Assembly (NCBI GenBank): GCA_947498455.1
Contig: CANMKK010000032.1
Location: 1 to 64,000 of the forward strand
DNA length: 64,000 nucleotides
Reading direction: 5' to 3'
DNA from: an uncultured Aquimarina sp.
GTDB taxonomy: Bacteria; Bacteroidota; Bacteroidia; Flavobacteriales; Flavobacteriaceae
The position numbers and the translations under genes were made by a program. This document shows, in pieces, positions 1 to 8,430 of this stretch. Under the pieces are notes generated by a model. It was not told where the DNA came from and made no database searches. It saw nothing but the letters and a program-made list of their open reading frames with translations. How positions within the stretch are numbered: the first letter of the stretch is position 1; the number at the start of each line of letters is the position of its first letter.

Positions 1-2
1 TA

Positions 3-113
3 AATCGTAACTTCTTTTTTTCATTTGATAAAAGTAAAAAGCTTTTAAAAAACGTCACAACAAAACTAGATATTCCAGATATTAGCAATGCACAAATAAA
101 CTTAAAGCTTTAA
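3..113 (+). CDS. C-terminal end of an unidentified protein (partial, runs off left edge)
   Basis: An open frame enters from the left edge and ends at a TAA at 111-113, giving about 36 residues that finish in AQINLKL. The CHAT-domain gene begins five bases later, so this is probably the last part of an upstream gene in the same operon. The piece is too short to show a family. It could be a chance open frame, but the tight spacing favours a real gene. Confidence 0.4.
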   Translation, partial: NRNFFFSFDKSKKLLKNVTTKLDIPDISNAQINLKL

Positions 114-118
114 AAGGT

Positions 119-1090
119 TTGCAAAAGATATTATTCATAAAGATTAATCCAATTGGTACTAAAAACCTATATCTCGATGCCGAAGAAAAAGAAATTGAGG
201 AAATTAGGAAAAAAAGTACGAATCGAGATCATTATGAGTTGGAATCTAAAGGGGCAGTAACTATTGAAGAGCTACACGAACATCTTGAAGAATATAAACC
301 TACTATATTACATATATCTGGTCATGGAAATAATGAAGGAGTATTGTATTTTCATGATGATGAAAATTATAAAAAAGAAGTTTCGATTCATAGATTTTGT
401 AGGTTTATAAAAAACTACAATCAACACCTTAGCTGTATTTTTCTGAATGCTTGTTTTAGCTTATCAGGAATTCATAATATTACAGATATGAATAATCAGG
501 CGATCATTGGAATGAATAATGAGATTCCTAATGATACGGCGATCATATTTTCCAAAGCATTTTATACATCTCTTTTCGGAGGTAAATCAATTGCGGATTC
601 ATTTGATTCAGCAATCGGTGTTGTGGGGTTAGACGGTTTTGGAGATGAGAATATTCCTTGCCTAAAAGGAGATGCTCTACTAGAAATTAAAGTAGAAGCA
701 AACAATCCAGAAATATTAGCAAAAGTGGATGCAAATTTAGTTCCAGAAGAGAATATCGAGTTAGCAAAAAACAAAAGAAAGAAAAGAAAAACCTCTTATT
801 ATTTTATGATTGGATTTGTTGTTATTGTTTCTCTTTTTCTTGTTGGAATATCCATATATACTAAACAAAATACGTTATACTCTATCGCTGGAGTATTACC
901 ATTAGGGTTGGTGAAATGGATTAAAGAGAAGTTAGATGGGATTGATGATTCATTGACGTTATTAAAAATGTTAGAAAATGAAATAGCCCAATTTCTTGAA
1001 AGCCTTAAAGTATCGCAAGTACAGGGAATAGATGAAAAAATAACACAGTTGAATGAGCAGTTTTGGAAGATTGTTGAAGTAAATAGATAA
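119..1090 (+). CDS. CHAT-domain (caspase-like) protease with membrane anchor
   Basis: CHAT domains are clan CD cysteine proteases with a His-Gly-His strand and a Cys after a hydrophobic strand. Both are visible: ISGHG near residue 69 and FLNACFS with the Cys near residue 112. The N-terminal strand KILFIKINP fits the start of the fold. A hydrophobic segment at about residues 228-250 follows a Lys/Arg-rich stretch and should anchor the protease with its active domain in the cytoplasm. A second, weaker hydrophobic stretch follows at about 252-265. The start is a TTG, chosen because the first core strand begins right there and an A/G-rich stretch precedes it. It sits 3 bases upstream of the next gene, so both are probably one transcript. 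CHAT proteases often act in conflict or regulated-death modules; that role here is inference. Confidence 0.75.
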   Translation: MQKILFIKINPIGTKNLYLDAEEKEIEEIRKKSTNRDHYELESKGAVTIEELHEHLEEYKPTILHISGHGNNEGVLYFHDDENYKKEVSIHRFCRFIKNYNQHLSCIFLNACFSLSGIHNITDMNNQAIIGMNNEIPNDTAIIFSKAFYTSLFGGKSIADSFDSAIGVVGLDGFGDENIPCLKGDALLEIKVEANNPEILAKVDANLVPEENIELAKNKRKKRKTSYYFMIGFVVIVSLFLVGISIYTKQNTLYSIAGVLPLGLVKWIKEKLDGIDDSLTLLKMLENEIAQFLESLKVSQVQGIDEKITQLNEQFWKIVEVNR

Positions 1091-1093
1091 AAA

Positions 1094-2098
1094 ATGAGTC
1101 AATTTGATAAAAAATTGAAAGAGTTTGAATCAAAAAGTAAAAAGTCAAATATTGGCATTATTACTATGATTATTGTTGGATTGATAATTTTTGCTGGACT
1201 TTATCTTTACAATATTCAAGTTCAAAACGAGAAAAGAGATCGGGAATTATTACTACAATCCAATAGTGAGCAATTAGAAAAGCTCGAAAAGCGTGATTCT
1301 ATTAATTATGAAAAGAAAGAACAAAGAGAAGATTCCATACAAAAAGCTTGGAAAACCCTTAAAGCAGAAATAGATAGAATAAAAGAAGTTGCAGGGAGTA
1401 ATAATGATGTCATATATAGAATTGATTCCCTACAAACTAAGGTGAAAAATGTTATTACTATAGCAATTGTAGATACAATAGTAGTTCGCTATTATAAACG
1501 AAAGTCAGATGGTAATACGATCACTAACATAGTAAATAGTATAGAGTCCCCTAATTATAAACTGAATTATAAAGATGTATATGACGATGATGGTACTAAA
1601 ACAGTTAATACATTATATTATGGGAAAAGTGTAAAAAAGGAATATGTAGATATTCTATATAATAAATTAATTGACAATGGTATAAAAATAGAAAACATAA
1701 AATCGTTAAAAAGTGTTAGAGGATTCGAATGGAAAAAAAATGCTATTGAAATAGGGTTCGAAAGACCTACCTCTAAAACTGATGAAAATTCTGAAATTAC
1801 AGTGCGATTATATTGTTATAAACCGCGTGGAGATGTAAAGAAAAAAATCAAAAATCAGTTAGAAGCTAAAGGGTATCAGGTAAAAGTTTTCCCAGACTGG
1901 AGTGAGAAACCATCTTTCTTTTCGGATGAAATGACTGTACTGTATTATGACAGTTCCAAAAAGGAAAAAGCTGGAGAAATAGCTAAAATTCTTACAAAAC
2001 TTACCAGATTAAAATTTGGAACCAAAATGGGAGCAGGGCTAGGAGTTACAAAATCGGAGAAGAAGTCTGTGTTTATTATTCACTACAATGGAAGCTAA
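1094..2098 (+). CDS. Membrane protein with coiled coil and a C-terminal alpha/beta domain; CHAT partner
   Basis: I do not recognise a named family. A short charged N-terminus is followed by one transmembrane helix (about residues 20-40), then a Glu/Lys/Arg-rich coiled-coil stretch (about 45-100), then a C-terminal region built of short strand-helix units. The last about 90 residues (from YCYKPRGDV to the end) resemble the small alpha/beta fold of LytR C-terminal domains, with a helix KEKAGEIAKILTKL before a final strand FIIHY. The gene begins 3 bases after the CHAT gene, so the two products are likely partners at the membrane. A sensor or scaffold role is a guess. No catalytic motif is visible. 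Confidence 0.6.
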   Translation: MSQFDKKLKEFESKSKKSNIGIITMIIVGLIIFAGLYLYNIQVQNEKRDRELLLQSNSEQLEKLEKRDSINYEKKEQREDSIQKAWKTLKAEIDRIKEVAGSNNDVIYRIDSLQTKVKNVITIAIVDTIVVRYYKRKSDGNTITNIVNSIESPNYKLNYKDVYDDDGTKTVNTLYYGKSVKKEYVDILYNKLIDNGIKIENIKSLKSVRGFEWKKNAIEIGFERPTSKTDENSEITVRLYCYKPRGDVKKKIKNQLEAKGYQVKVFPDWSEKPSFFSDEMTVLYYDSSKKEKAGEIAKILTKLTRLKFGTKMGAGLGVTKSEKKSVFIIHYNGS

Positions 2099-2298
2099 CC
2101 TATTTCATAAATTCAGTAGACCTCTTCTAAAAAAATAGCTCGAATTTTGGTAATGAAAATTTATGAAACATCAGGTTTTATAAGTTTTAGTATAGCATAT
2201 ATAGTAAAACTTAAAAATATTAACGTCTGGTTTTTAAGTTGGTTTTAGGATGTATAAGGTTATTTGAGAAATAAACCGGGGTTATAAATGTATTTTAT

Positions 2299-2473
2299 GA
2301 GTTATGGATAAAAAAAAATCGTATACATAGATTTGAATTATTTTGTGTTGGATTAAGGTGTAAAATTAAAGTATAGTCACTTGTGCTGAGCTATAGCTAT
2401 TGTTAAATTTTATAATGCAGATATAGCATAAAAGAAACAAATTATATGCGAAAGTTTTATGCGTAAATCGTAT
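2299..2473 (+). repeat. Dispersed TIR repeat, copy 1 (175 bp)
   Basis: This intergenic stretch matches four other places in the window (24602-24783, 25263-25368, 40902-41063, and 55915-56040 reversed). Shared blocks include CACTTGTGCTGAGCTA, TATAGCTATTGTT and ATATGCGAAAGTTTTATGCG. The right end reads GTAAATCGTAT. The left end is degraded compared with copy 4. No coding capacity is visible. It lies between the CHAT module and pldA. Confidence 0.8.
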
Positions 2474-2506
2474 TATATAGGGAAACCAAGTGGCAACAAA
2501 AGTGTG

Positions 2507-2514
2507 TATATTTG
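2507..2514 (+). promoter_or_regulatory. Candidate -7 box TATATTTG for pldA
   Basis: TATATTTG fits the Bacteroidota -7 consensus TAnnTTTG and lies about 70 bases before the pldA ATG. No convincing -33 TTG is seen at the usual distance, so this is a moderate call. Confidence 0.4.
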
Positions 2515-2584
2515 CACAATTTTTCAACAGTAAATCCATTGTAATGAAGGTTTATAAATTGTCGATATCCTAACCTTTTTGTTT

Positions 2585-3478
2585 ATGAAAGTATTATTTA
2601 GTCTGATTTTTTTAAATTTTGCTCACACTGTTGGTTTAGGACAAACATTAATTGATCCATTAGGAGAAAGTCTATCTCAGCGTTGGCAAATTAATGATGA
2701 TTCAACAAAGCTCTTTAAAATAATACCTTATAAACCGGTTTATTTCTTATTGGCAAATTATACTAGTGCAATAAATAACCTACCAACTAGTGAAAATGTT
2801 CTTAATTCTGTGGAGGAAGCATCTCACTATTCTAATACAGAGCTAAAGTTTCAACTCAGCTTTAAAACGAGAGCTATAAAAAACCTGTTGGGAAAAGATA
2901 TAGGAGGGGATTTATGGATTGCATATACACAATCTTCCCGATGGCAATTATATAGTGCAAATATATCGAGGCCCTTTAGGGAAACCAATTATGAACCAGA
3001 ATTTATGTTAGTATTTCCAACAGCGTATAAAATTTTGGGAATCAATGGCGTTTTTACAGGAGTTGGTATAAACCATCAAAGTAATGGAAAATCAAATCCT
3101 TTGTCCAGAAGTTGGAACCGAATTATGTTTCAGGTTGGATGGGAAAGTCCTTCTTGGAGTATTGTATTAAAACCTTGGTGGCGTTTACCAGAAGATAATA
3201 TCGAGGATAATAATCCCGAAATAGAAAACTATGTAGGAAGAATCGAGCTTCTGTCCGCATTTTCTAAAGGAAAAAGTGATCTAAGTATACAGGCAAGACA
3301 TTCCTTACGAGGAGGAAGTAAAAATAGGGGAAGTGTTAAGCTCGATTATGCTATCAAACTATTAGATTTTTTACAAGTTCACGCACAATTATTTCATGGG
3401 TATGGAGAGAGCCTGATAGATTACAATCATAATCAAACAACATTTGGTATAGGTCTGTCCCTTTTGCAATGGAGATAA
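2585..3478 (+). CDS. pldA: Outer-membrane phospholipase A (OMPLA)
   Basis: OMPLA is a 12-strand outer-membrane barrel that hydrolyses phospholipids that reach the outer leaflet. The active-site block is clear: NHQSNGKSNPLSRSWNR near residues 162-178 carries the His, Ser and downstream Asn in the family order H-x-S then SRSWNR. A signal peptide is present (MKVLFSLIFLNF, cleavage probably after VGLGQ), and the C-terminus ends in a hydrophobic/aromatic strand (LSLLQWR). I use the ATG at 2585 rather than a TTG six bases earlier, because it starts the signal peptide. The gene ends directly against the convergent EamA gene. Confidence 0.9.
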   Translation: MKVLFSLIFLNFAHTVGLGQTLIDPLGESLSQRWQINDDSTKLFKIIPYKPVYFLLANYTSAINNLPTSENVLNSVEEASHYSNTELKFQLSFKTRAIKNLLGKDIGGDLWIAYTQSSRWQLYSANISRPFRETNYEPEFMLVFPTAYKILGINGVFTGVGINHQSNGKSNPLSRSWNRIMFQVGWESPSWSIVLKPWWRLPEDNIEDNNPEIENYVGRIELLSAFSKGKSDLSIQARHSLRGGSKNRGSVKLDYAIKLLDFLQVHAQLFHGYGESLIDYNHNQTTFGIGLSLLQWR

Positions 3479-4381
3479 TCATTTAGAGTATAAAATCAAA
3501 AATACACCAAGCATAATACCGAATAAAGGAATAAGCTTTTTACGTTTGTTTTTTTCTTTAAAAACGAGACCTCCAATAACAACGGCAATTAGTATTTGAC
3601 TTCGTTTTATGGCGGATAATAGCATAATTAACGCATCTGGATCTTGTAAAGCTTTAAAATAGAAATAATCAGCTGCTTGTAGCAATACACCAACAGCAGG
3701 AATACTCCAACGCCATTTAAATTCTTTTCGTTTTTGTGTATTAGGAAACCAGATTATAGATAGAATTATTAATAAAATTAAAATAGCGTACCAACAAAAC
3801 CAGAATTGCAACGTTTGTGGAGCTAGTTCTAAATTTTGAATTAAAAATTTATCATACAAACCGCTAGAAGCTCCTAAAAAAGTAGCACCTATAATAGCGA
3901 ATATCCATTTATTTCTTTTAAAATTAATACCTTCTTTTTTTCCAATTCTGGAGTAAAGGAATACGGAAAAAATAATAATAAAAAAACCAATCCATTGCAG
4001 GGAATTAGGTTTTTCCTGATAAATAAGAATAGCACCTATAAAGGTAAAAAACGGACCTGCAGAACGAATTGGAGTTACAATTGTTATAGGTAAATGCTTT
4101 AATGCTTGATATGCTAAAACCCAAGAGGTTGCCATAATCGCAGATTTTATAAAAATAAAACCATGAGTTTTCCACGAAATAGTTGCAATATGAAATCCTA
4201 TTTCTCTAGTGTAATCGGGAAAATAGACAGAACCTATAAAAAACGGAAGGAGTAGCAAAAAACCAGATCCGATTGTACCTAAAAGTACTGGAAACACTTC
4301 ATTTCCTTGTACAGCATGTTTCTTACATAAATTATGTAACCCTAAAAATAATGCGGCCAAAAGCCCTAAATACATCCACAT
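3479..4381 (-). CDS. EamA/DMT-family transporter
   Basis: The 300-residue protein has about ten hydrophobic helices arranged as two five-helix halves, as in EamA (DUF6) drug/metabolite exporters. The internal repeat is visible in the placement of ...TPIRSAGPFFTFIGAILIYQEKP... in the first half and ...SAIKRSQILIAVVIGGLVFKEK... in the second. Both are the helix pair followed by an acidic loop that is typical of the family. The substrate cannot be told. The stop abuts the convergent pldA stop. Confidence 0.85.
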   Translation of the reverse strand: MWMYLGLLAALFLGLHNLCKKHAVQGNEVFPVLLGTIGSGFLLLLPFFIGSVYFPDYTREIGFHIATISWKTHGFIFIKSAIMATSWVLAYQALKHLPITIVTPIRSAGPFFTFIGAILIYQEKPNSLQWIGFFIIIFSVFLYSRIGKKEGINFKRNKWIFAIIGATFLGASSGLYDKFLIQNLELAPQTLQFWFCWYAILILLIILSIIWFPNTQKRKEFKWRWSIPAVGVLLQAADYFYFKALQDPDALIMLLSAIKRSQILIAVVIGGLVFKEKNKRKKLIPLFGIMLGVFLILYSK

Positions 4382-4972
4382 GGCCGCGAAGATAGTTTTT
4401 TGAAAATATTATAATATTAAAACAGATTATTTTTTTAAATAATGCATTATAGTTACTATCACAACCATCCGAAAGTCTTCAAAAAGATAACTTTTGTTGT
4501 AACTAATCAGTCTACAAATTGATATTCAGATTTAGCAATTAAGATAAGTGCTTCAAGCCTTAGTAATAATAAGGTGTTATCCATAAAGCTAAGTAAATAA
4601 ACCAATCCCAGATTTGAAAATAGAACACATGGCTTTATGTCACGAAATCATGACAATTAGGCATCATTCTCTAAAAGCCAAATACAAACTGATTAGTTAC
4701 ATAAATTTTAACGAATAAGTACTAATGTTGAATTATGAATAGTTGTAGTTTTTGAGGTCAGAAGTCAGAAGCCTGAGGATAAAGGAAATACTTTGACACC
4801 CGATATCTTATACCTGACTCAAAACAAAAACTTCGGACTTTTCACAAAAACAGAGCTCTAATCAAATTACTAAAAATCAAAGTATTAAAAAAATAGTTTG
4901 ATTTTTTTCAAAAATGGGGGTAACAATTATTCGAGTTATAACATTAACTAATACAAAGTATATAAATCAGAT
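4382..4972. other. Intergenic stretch of about 590 bases without a recognisable gene
   Basis: Both strands were read for short coding frames and none looks convincing. The stretch lies just upstream of the truncated maturase and is where that gene's missing N-terminal half should be, but no such sequence can be found in any frame. AT-rich runs near 4890-4910 could be regulatory. Confidence 0.5.
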
Positions 4973-5713
4973 TTGCATTGCAGATATTTACAGATACGGA
5001 GCTATTCAGAAGATTTTTCATTAAAAAAAATTACACAATTATTAGAAAAAATAAAAAATTCGACATCGATAGAAGGTGTAGATTTAATTTTGAAGTATAA
5101 TGGACTTAACACTGAGGATGATTATTGTCAATTTTTTCAAAATAATGTACAAATATCTTCATTGTATATACATTTTTATACAACATCAAAATCATTAGAT
5201 GTGTACTTTGATTACGTTGGCAACAATGAAAGTATTAAAAATTCAATTGTGAAAAAGATATTCTTCACCGACCAAAGAATTTCTAATGCCTCTAGTTGCG
5301 GGATCATAAGTAGTAAATATTTTAATTCTTCTAGTATTCAAGACTTTTCTCATAACAAATGTTATAATAGTTGTCTTCATAAAAAAATAGCTATCGATCA
5401 ACATAGTAATATTAAAAACTGCCCTTCTATGGCATCAAATTATGGTAATATTAATAATACGAGTATAGTCGATACAGCAAGATCAAAATCTTTTCAAAAA
5501 TTATGGAGTATTACTAAAGATCAAATAAATGTATGTAAAGATTGTGAGTTTAGATATGTTTGTACTGATTGTAGAGCTTATATAGAAGATCCAAAAAATA
5601 TACTATCTAAACCTCTTAAATGCGGGTACGATCCTTATAAAGGTGTTTGGGAAAATTGGTCTACCAATCCATTAAAGAAAAAAGCAAAAGAATACTATCA
5701 AATGGAGTTTTAA
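4973..5713 (+). pseudogene. Grasp-with-spasm peptide maturase (GwsS-like), N-terminally truncated
   Basis: The C-terminal half carries the Cys pattern of the SPASM maturase of grasp-with-spasm RiPP systems: CGIISS, CYNSC, NCP, then CKDCEFRYVCTDCRAY and finally LKCGYDPYKGVW. Family members modify a small precursor peptide together with an ATP-grasp enzyme and are usually 100 or more residues longer at the N-terminus. Here the frame begins abruptly in the middle of the fold at a weak TTG, with an in-frame stop about 25 bases earlier, and no N-terminal region or ATP-grasp partner lies nearby. I read it as a decayed remnant. Expression of the truncated 246-residue product is possible but would lack half the protein. 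Confidence 0.75.
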
Positions 5714-5798
5714 ATAGTACCTTGATAGCAACAATATAGTTTTCGTATAAATAATTACTAATAATCGCATACAAAACCTAATAAACAAAGTTTACGAA

Positions 5799-6539
5799 AT
5801 GAAACATCAAATTATTGTAAAAAAAAATATCATTCTAGCACTTCTATTGATTTTGAATATGGTTGGTTATAGCCAATATAAATGGGATACAGAAGCTAAG
5901 AAGAAAAATGAAATGCATCTTAGAGATTCTACCACTTGGAATAAGGAGCTTTTTAAGATGGATTTAGAGCTTTTTGAAAAAAAAATATCAGGAGGTATTT
6001 TTCCTGTACCCAATTATGATCTGGTAGGCAAAAATAGTTTTATAGGTGTAGGGTATAATGGTAATTTTAAAGGACTGGAAATACATAACAAACGTTTTCT
6101 TTACAACTGTTTTTATGCTAAGAAAAACAAATTCAACAAAACTTTTATAAAGGATATAGAACAAGATGTTTTCTTTGTCATTGTGATCTCTACAGATTTT
6201 ATCGACACCCAAAAATTTAGCCACTTTAGATCTCAAATATCCTCTAGGAATCATCCTAATTATTTGGCCAAGGGGTATTTTAAAACCAAAAAAAACACCA
6301 TTGATTTTAATGCCTTTATCTCTGGAGATCGTGATGCTTATTCTATTGTAAATGAACGTATTTTTGACTTGAGCATTGGTAAAATGATAGTTATAGTTCC
6401 ACAAAAAGATGGTTCTTTGCGATCGATGCAAATAGAAATCCCTCAGTTATCTATCGAAAAAACTAAGGAGTATGTAGAGAAGATGTTAAAAGAAGATACT
6501 GATATGATTAACTTTTATTCCTGTAAAGGTTGCATTTAA
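5799..6539 (+). CDS. Secreted protein of unknown function, next to the GwsS remnant
   Basis: I do not recognise the family. An N-terminal signal peptide is clear (a basic start, then ILALLLILNMVGYSQ), so the protein is exported. The rest is about 225 residues of mixed alpha/beta character with many aromatic and Lys residues and no evident catalytic motif. It ends in YSCKGCI, with two Cys near the C-terminus. It follows the GwsS-like remnant by 85 bases, so it may be a leftover accessory gene of that RiPP cluster; this is inference from position only. Confidence 0.6.
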   Translation: MKHQIIVKKNIILALLLILNMVGYSQYKWDTEAKKKNEMHLRDSTTWNKELFKMDLELFEKKISGGIFPVPNYDLVGKNSFIGVGYNGNFKGLEIHNKRFLYNCFYAKKNKFNKTFIKDIEQDVFFVIVISTDFIDTQKFSHFRSQISSRNHPNYLAKGYFKTKKNTIDFNAFISGDRDAYSIVNERIFDLSIGKMIVIVPQKDGSLRSMQIEIPQLSIEKTKEYVEKMLKEDTDMINFYSCKGCI

Positions 6540-7139
6540 AGCAATTCTCATGTTAAAGTTCTTTAAATATTTTACTTACTGCCTGATGTTTTTTTGGGCG
6601 GTTTAACTGTAGAGGTCGATCATGTTAGAAAGTAACTTTCTTATTTTTAGCTTAGCATAAATTTATAACGTATAAAAAATAGTTATTAAAAGTAATATTA
6701 TCACCGTTTTCTTTCTTATTGTAGTGCTTGTGTTTATAAGTTGCATTATCTCTAGTTTAATCTTCTGCATGTTTTTTTAGAGATTAGACGTTTTCGCTAC
6801 TTTTTCTAAAGAATTTTACAAGAAATCTTGTTGTTTGCACCGTAAACAGTGTCTCAAAAACACCATTACTGCATAGTGAAAAGTTAAAGTTTGGTTAATC
6901 CATGACGCTAAAGGTATTTAACGGTTTTTTCATTTTAAAAGAAGGAAAAATGCATCACCCCAAACAAAAAAGTCGACTCGTTAAAGTCGGCTTTTCTTTT
7001 ACTGTGTGGGCAAAGCGACAGTTATCGAACTTTTTGATGGAAGATTGTGAGTTAATTATTAATAAATCAAATTATGTAAAACAGGGTTTTTATATAATTT
7101 GATTCCCAACTATAAAGTTATTTTTAAGACCTTATGGTT
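6540..7139. other. Intergenic stretch of about 600 bases
   Basis: No gene is supported here. A 66-codon open frame at 6902-7102 is discounted because a terminator-like hairpin lies inside it and its product has no protein-like pattern. The hairpin at 6968-6999 has no obvious gene upstream of it within 400 bases, so a small RNA or a lost gene is possible. Confidence 0.4.
6968..6999 (+). terminator. Rho-independent terminator-like hairpin
   Basis: AAAAGTCGACT at 6968-6978 pairs with AGTCGGCTTTT at 6985-6995 (one G-T wobble, six-base loop), followed by a T-rich tail. The nearest upstream gene on this strand ends at 6539. Confidence 0.6.
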
Positions 7140-7306
7140 TTATTCAATTGTATTTGTGTTTCTAACGACTTCACCCAATCTAAAATAACTAAGCACTCCC
7201 TCATCTGGATTATTAGAGTTAATGCAATTCCCTTTCAATTGAACAGGTGTGGTTTGAAATGAGCCATCACTTTCGCCCGACTGATCTATTAGTCTTGGTT
7301 CTTGTT
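7140..7306 (-). pseudogene. DUF4249-like C-terminal fragment
   Basis: On the minus strand, about 55 codons read into a stop at 7140-7142. They contain FQTTPVQLKGNC, NNPDEGVLSYFRLGEV and a short tail. This is the typical C-terminus of DUF4249 outer-membrane lipoproteins of Bacteroidota, which are usually 300-400 residues. No start or upstream part exists: the frame is closed by a stop just above 7306. It is a leftover of a deleted gene. The match is from memory of the family pattern, so a profile search would settle it. Confidence 0.5.
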
Positions 7307-7439
7307 TCTAGCAGCGTGGTTGTTGAGTTTGTTGAAGTAAATCGATCTTGATTCAAAAGTTTCAGATGCTAGTCAGTTACTATATCAAGGTTCCTTAATT
7401 GTTTTAGACTCATTAATAGTACTAAAGTGGGTGCACCTC

Positions 7440-8090
7440 CTATACGTAAAAAGCTTTTGTGAATTGAAAAATAGAAACACTTAGTAACAATATTCCTATT
7501 ATTCTATTTGCTACGATAGTAATATTGGTCATTTTTATTTTTAGTAAATGACTAAATTTTCCATATCCAAACAAGATAATCGCTTTTCCTGAAAATACAC
7601 CGATAAAAAAAAGAATAAGTAGTATATATTCTATATTGAGATTCAAATAAATCATGTTTTTATTTAAAAAAGAAATGACCAATATCCAGTATATTAATAC
7701 AGGAGGGTTGATTAAACCCAGAATAAAACCTAACATTTGTTTTGAAATTGAAAATCTTCTTTTTTTAATAAGGATATACCTATCATTTTCATCTCTTATA
7801 CGTTCTTTTTTACCAAAAATAAGTACCATTCCGACTCCGAATAAAATGAACGCAATCACATATTGAATCCAAGTATTCATTTGTATAAAACCTTCTATTT
7901 GAGTATTAAAATTAAGTGCTATTACTACTAGAATTAGCTCAGCTATAGCAGCGGTATAAATAATCTTCAATGCATTTTGTAGATTTTCTTTAATAGTTGT
8001 ATTTATAACTGCAACATTCGTTGTTCCCAATGGTAAAGCACCTACGAATGCAGTCATAAGGCCGGTAAAAAGATAAAATATCAAATTCAT
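7440..8090 (-). CDS. LysE/RhtB-family exporter
   Basis: The 216-residue protein is almost wholly membrane-embedded, with about six helices. The first helix carries the family-type GALPLGTTNVAVI block, and the central helix carries GFILGLINPPVLIYW, the conserved N-P-x-x-x-x-W feature of LysE-type amino-acid exporters. A short basic loop (KKERIRDENDRYILIKKRR) separates the halves. The substrate is unknown. The gene stands alone between a DUF4249 fragment and the divergent metalloprotease gene. Confidence 0.8.
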   Translation of the reverse strand: MNLIFYLFTGLMTAFVGALPLGTTNVAVINTTIKENLQNALKIIYTAAIAELILVVIALNFNTQIEGFIQMNTWIQYVIAFILFGVGMVLIFGKKERIRDENDRYILIKKRRFSISKQMLGFILGLINPPVLIYWILVISFLNKNMIYLNLNIEYILLILFFIGVFSGKAIILFGYGKFSHLLKIKMTNITIVANRIIGILLLSVSIFQFTKAFYV

Positions 8091-8430
8091 ACCCCGTTTG
8101 TAGTTTTAACTATTACTTACTTACAAATTTGAATTATAATTTCATTAGAGAAATGATATAATCCAAATTTTAGAGCTTAATTATAAAGAAATTTTGCCTC
8201 GAAATGTAAAAACTACATATCTGTTTAATTTCACCTAGGTTTTATTTAAGGATAATTAAGTATTAGAATTAAATTGAAAAATAACAATTTGGGGAATTTT
8301 ACAAAAGTTATTTTGAAAACTAACACATTTGTAGGTAGTATAGTATGTATTTTTGGTATAATAGTACATTTTTTAAAAAATCTTTAGTTTTAACTTACCT
8401 GTTATATAACTAACACAAATTCAGATAATT
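8091..8430. promoter_or_regulatory. Divergent intergenic region with candidate promoter of the metalloprotease gene
   Basis: A -7 type box TATTTTTG at 8348-8355 is preceded by TTTG at 8328-8331 (16-base spacing, slightly short for the flavobacterial TTG-N17-23-TAnnTTTG rule). It would give a leader of about 70 bases to the ATG at 8431. The rest of the region shows only AT-rich runs. Confidence 0.45.

Noticed and set aside
2299..2473. Repeat as a CRISPR or IS end
   Set aside because: There is no regular spacing, no spacers and no transposase gene; the copies are scattered singly.
6902..7102. 66-codon open frame on the plus strand
   Set aside because: A terminator-like hairpin lies inside it, the wording is not protein-like and there is no upstream signal.
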